Shown here piece by piece: positions 12,230-12,421 of a stretch of DNA of 12,421 nucleotides. The position numbers and the translations under genes were made by a program. Location: assembly GCA_947455805.1 (NCBI GenBank), contig CANGSN010000050.1:1-12421 (forward strand). The letters run 5' to 3'. Below the pieces are notes generated by a model. It saw only the letters and a list, made by a program, of their open reading frames with translations, was not told the origin of the DNA and did no database searches. The DNA comes from Planctomycetota bacterium (GTDB taxonomy: Bacteria > Planctomycetota > UBA1135 > UBA2386). Each line of letters starts with the position of its first letter. Position 1 is the stretch's first letter.

Positions 12230-12421
12230 ATGCAACGCTCCGCTCTCGTCGTCGTCCTCCTCCTGCTCGTGCTCGTCGGCGCGGGTGCTGTCTGGCTGCT
12301 GCAGGGCAGCGATCCCATGGCGGTGCCGGGGGCCCAGGCCGGGGCGCCGGAAGCTGCAGCCAAGCCGGCGGCGGCGACGCCGGTGCAGGCCGAAGGGCCG
12401 CGCGGCGACCTGGCGGCAGCG
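12230..12421 (+). CDS. Membrane-anchored or exported Ala/Pro-rich protein (5' part only)
   Basis: The first 64 codons of a gene that continues past the window. The N-terminus is MQR followed by an 18-residue hydrophobic run (SALVVVLLLLVLVGAGAVW, about 4-22), then a polar, Ala/Pro/Gly-rich stretch to the window end. This is an uncleaved signal anchor or signal peptide followed by a flexible linker, so most of the protein would lie outside the cytoplasmic membrane. Many large cell-surface proteins begin this way, but the functional domain is not in view. ATG at 12230 is the only sensible start; a weak GAAG lies 6 nt upstream. The gene is divergent from pepP over 138 bp. Function unknown. Confidence 0.6.
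   Translation, partial: MQRSALVVVLLLLVLVGAGAVWLLQGSDPMAVPGAQAGAPEAAAKPAAATPVQAEGPRGDLAAA

Noticed and set aside
12092..12235. 48-residue extension of PepP
   Set aside because: It does not resemble the family, overlaps the divergent gene's start and is Arg/Ser-rich like a chance frame.

Overview
This window is a high-GC bacterial chromosome segment with strong G/C preference at third codon positions, tightly packed genes and many convergent or divergent pairs. No single gene fixes the phylum. The short promoter-to-start distances and the unclassified membrane proteins would fit a high-GC Gram-negative such as a planctomycete or myxobacterium, but this is a weak inference. I see no rRNA, tRNA, CRISPR array or intact mobile element.

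Layout. 1-1361 (+): the last codons of an upstream gene, then a GT4-like glycosyltransferase. 1362-3292 (-): a vitamin B12 locus. It has a recognisable promoter, a cobalamin riboswitch with an 8-bp closing stem, and a Shine-Dalgarno sequence that can be buried in a hairpin. A secreted BtuF-type corrinoid-binding protein follows, fused to a transcobalamin-like beta domain (DUF4430 type) and probably starting at TTG. A 15-codon ORF then overlaps the stop and start codons around it and leads into a small unknown protein with a CLCG motif. 3293-3742: about 450 bp with no supported gene. 3743-5875 (+): a cytoplasmic GH63/mannosylglycerate-hydrolase-like glycosidase followed by a UUCG hairpin. 5976-6371 (+): a broken AAA/DUF4143-type ATPase preceded by two TGCA-N8-TGCA elements in inverted orientation.

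6408-7343 (+): a PLP-dependent threonine/serine dehydratase or serine racemase, convergent with a DUF3592-like membrane protein (7370-8245, -). The latter is divergent from an eight-helix membrane protein of unknown function (8313-9572, +), whose end overlaps a paired-CBS-domain protein (9563-10072, -). A universal stress protein (10221-10655, +) is divergent from the CBS gene. A PepP-type Xaa-Pro aminopeptidase (10679-12091, -) follows, then the start of an anchored Ala/Pro-rich protein that runs off the window (12230 onward, +).

How the genes relate. Only the B12 locus is a clear functional unit: the riboswitch should repress it when cobalamin is abundant, and it would supply periplasmic corrinoid capture to a transporter encoded elsewhere. 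The CBS and universal stress genes share a control region and both families bind adenine nucleotides, so a joint stress or energy response is plausible but unproven. The other genes look like independent housekeeping functions. Several have a -10-like box 6-9 nt from the start codon and no Shine-Dalgarno, suggesting leaderless mRNAs. The most interesting feature is the B12 locus, because of its fused binding protein, its riboswitch with SD sequestration and its relay ORF.
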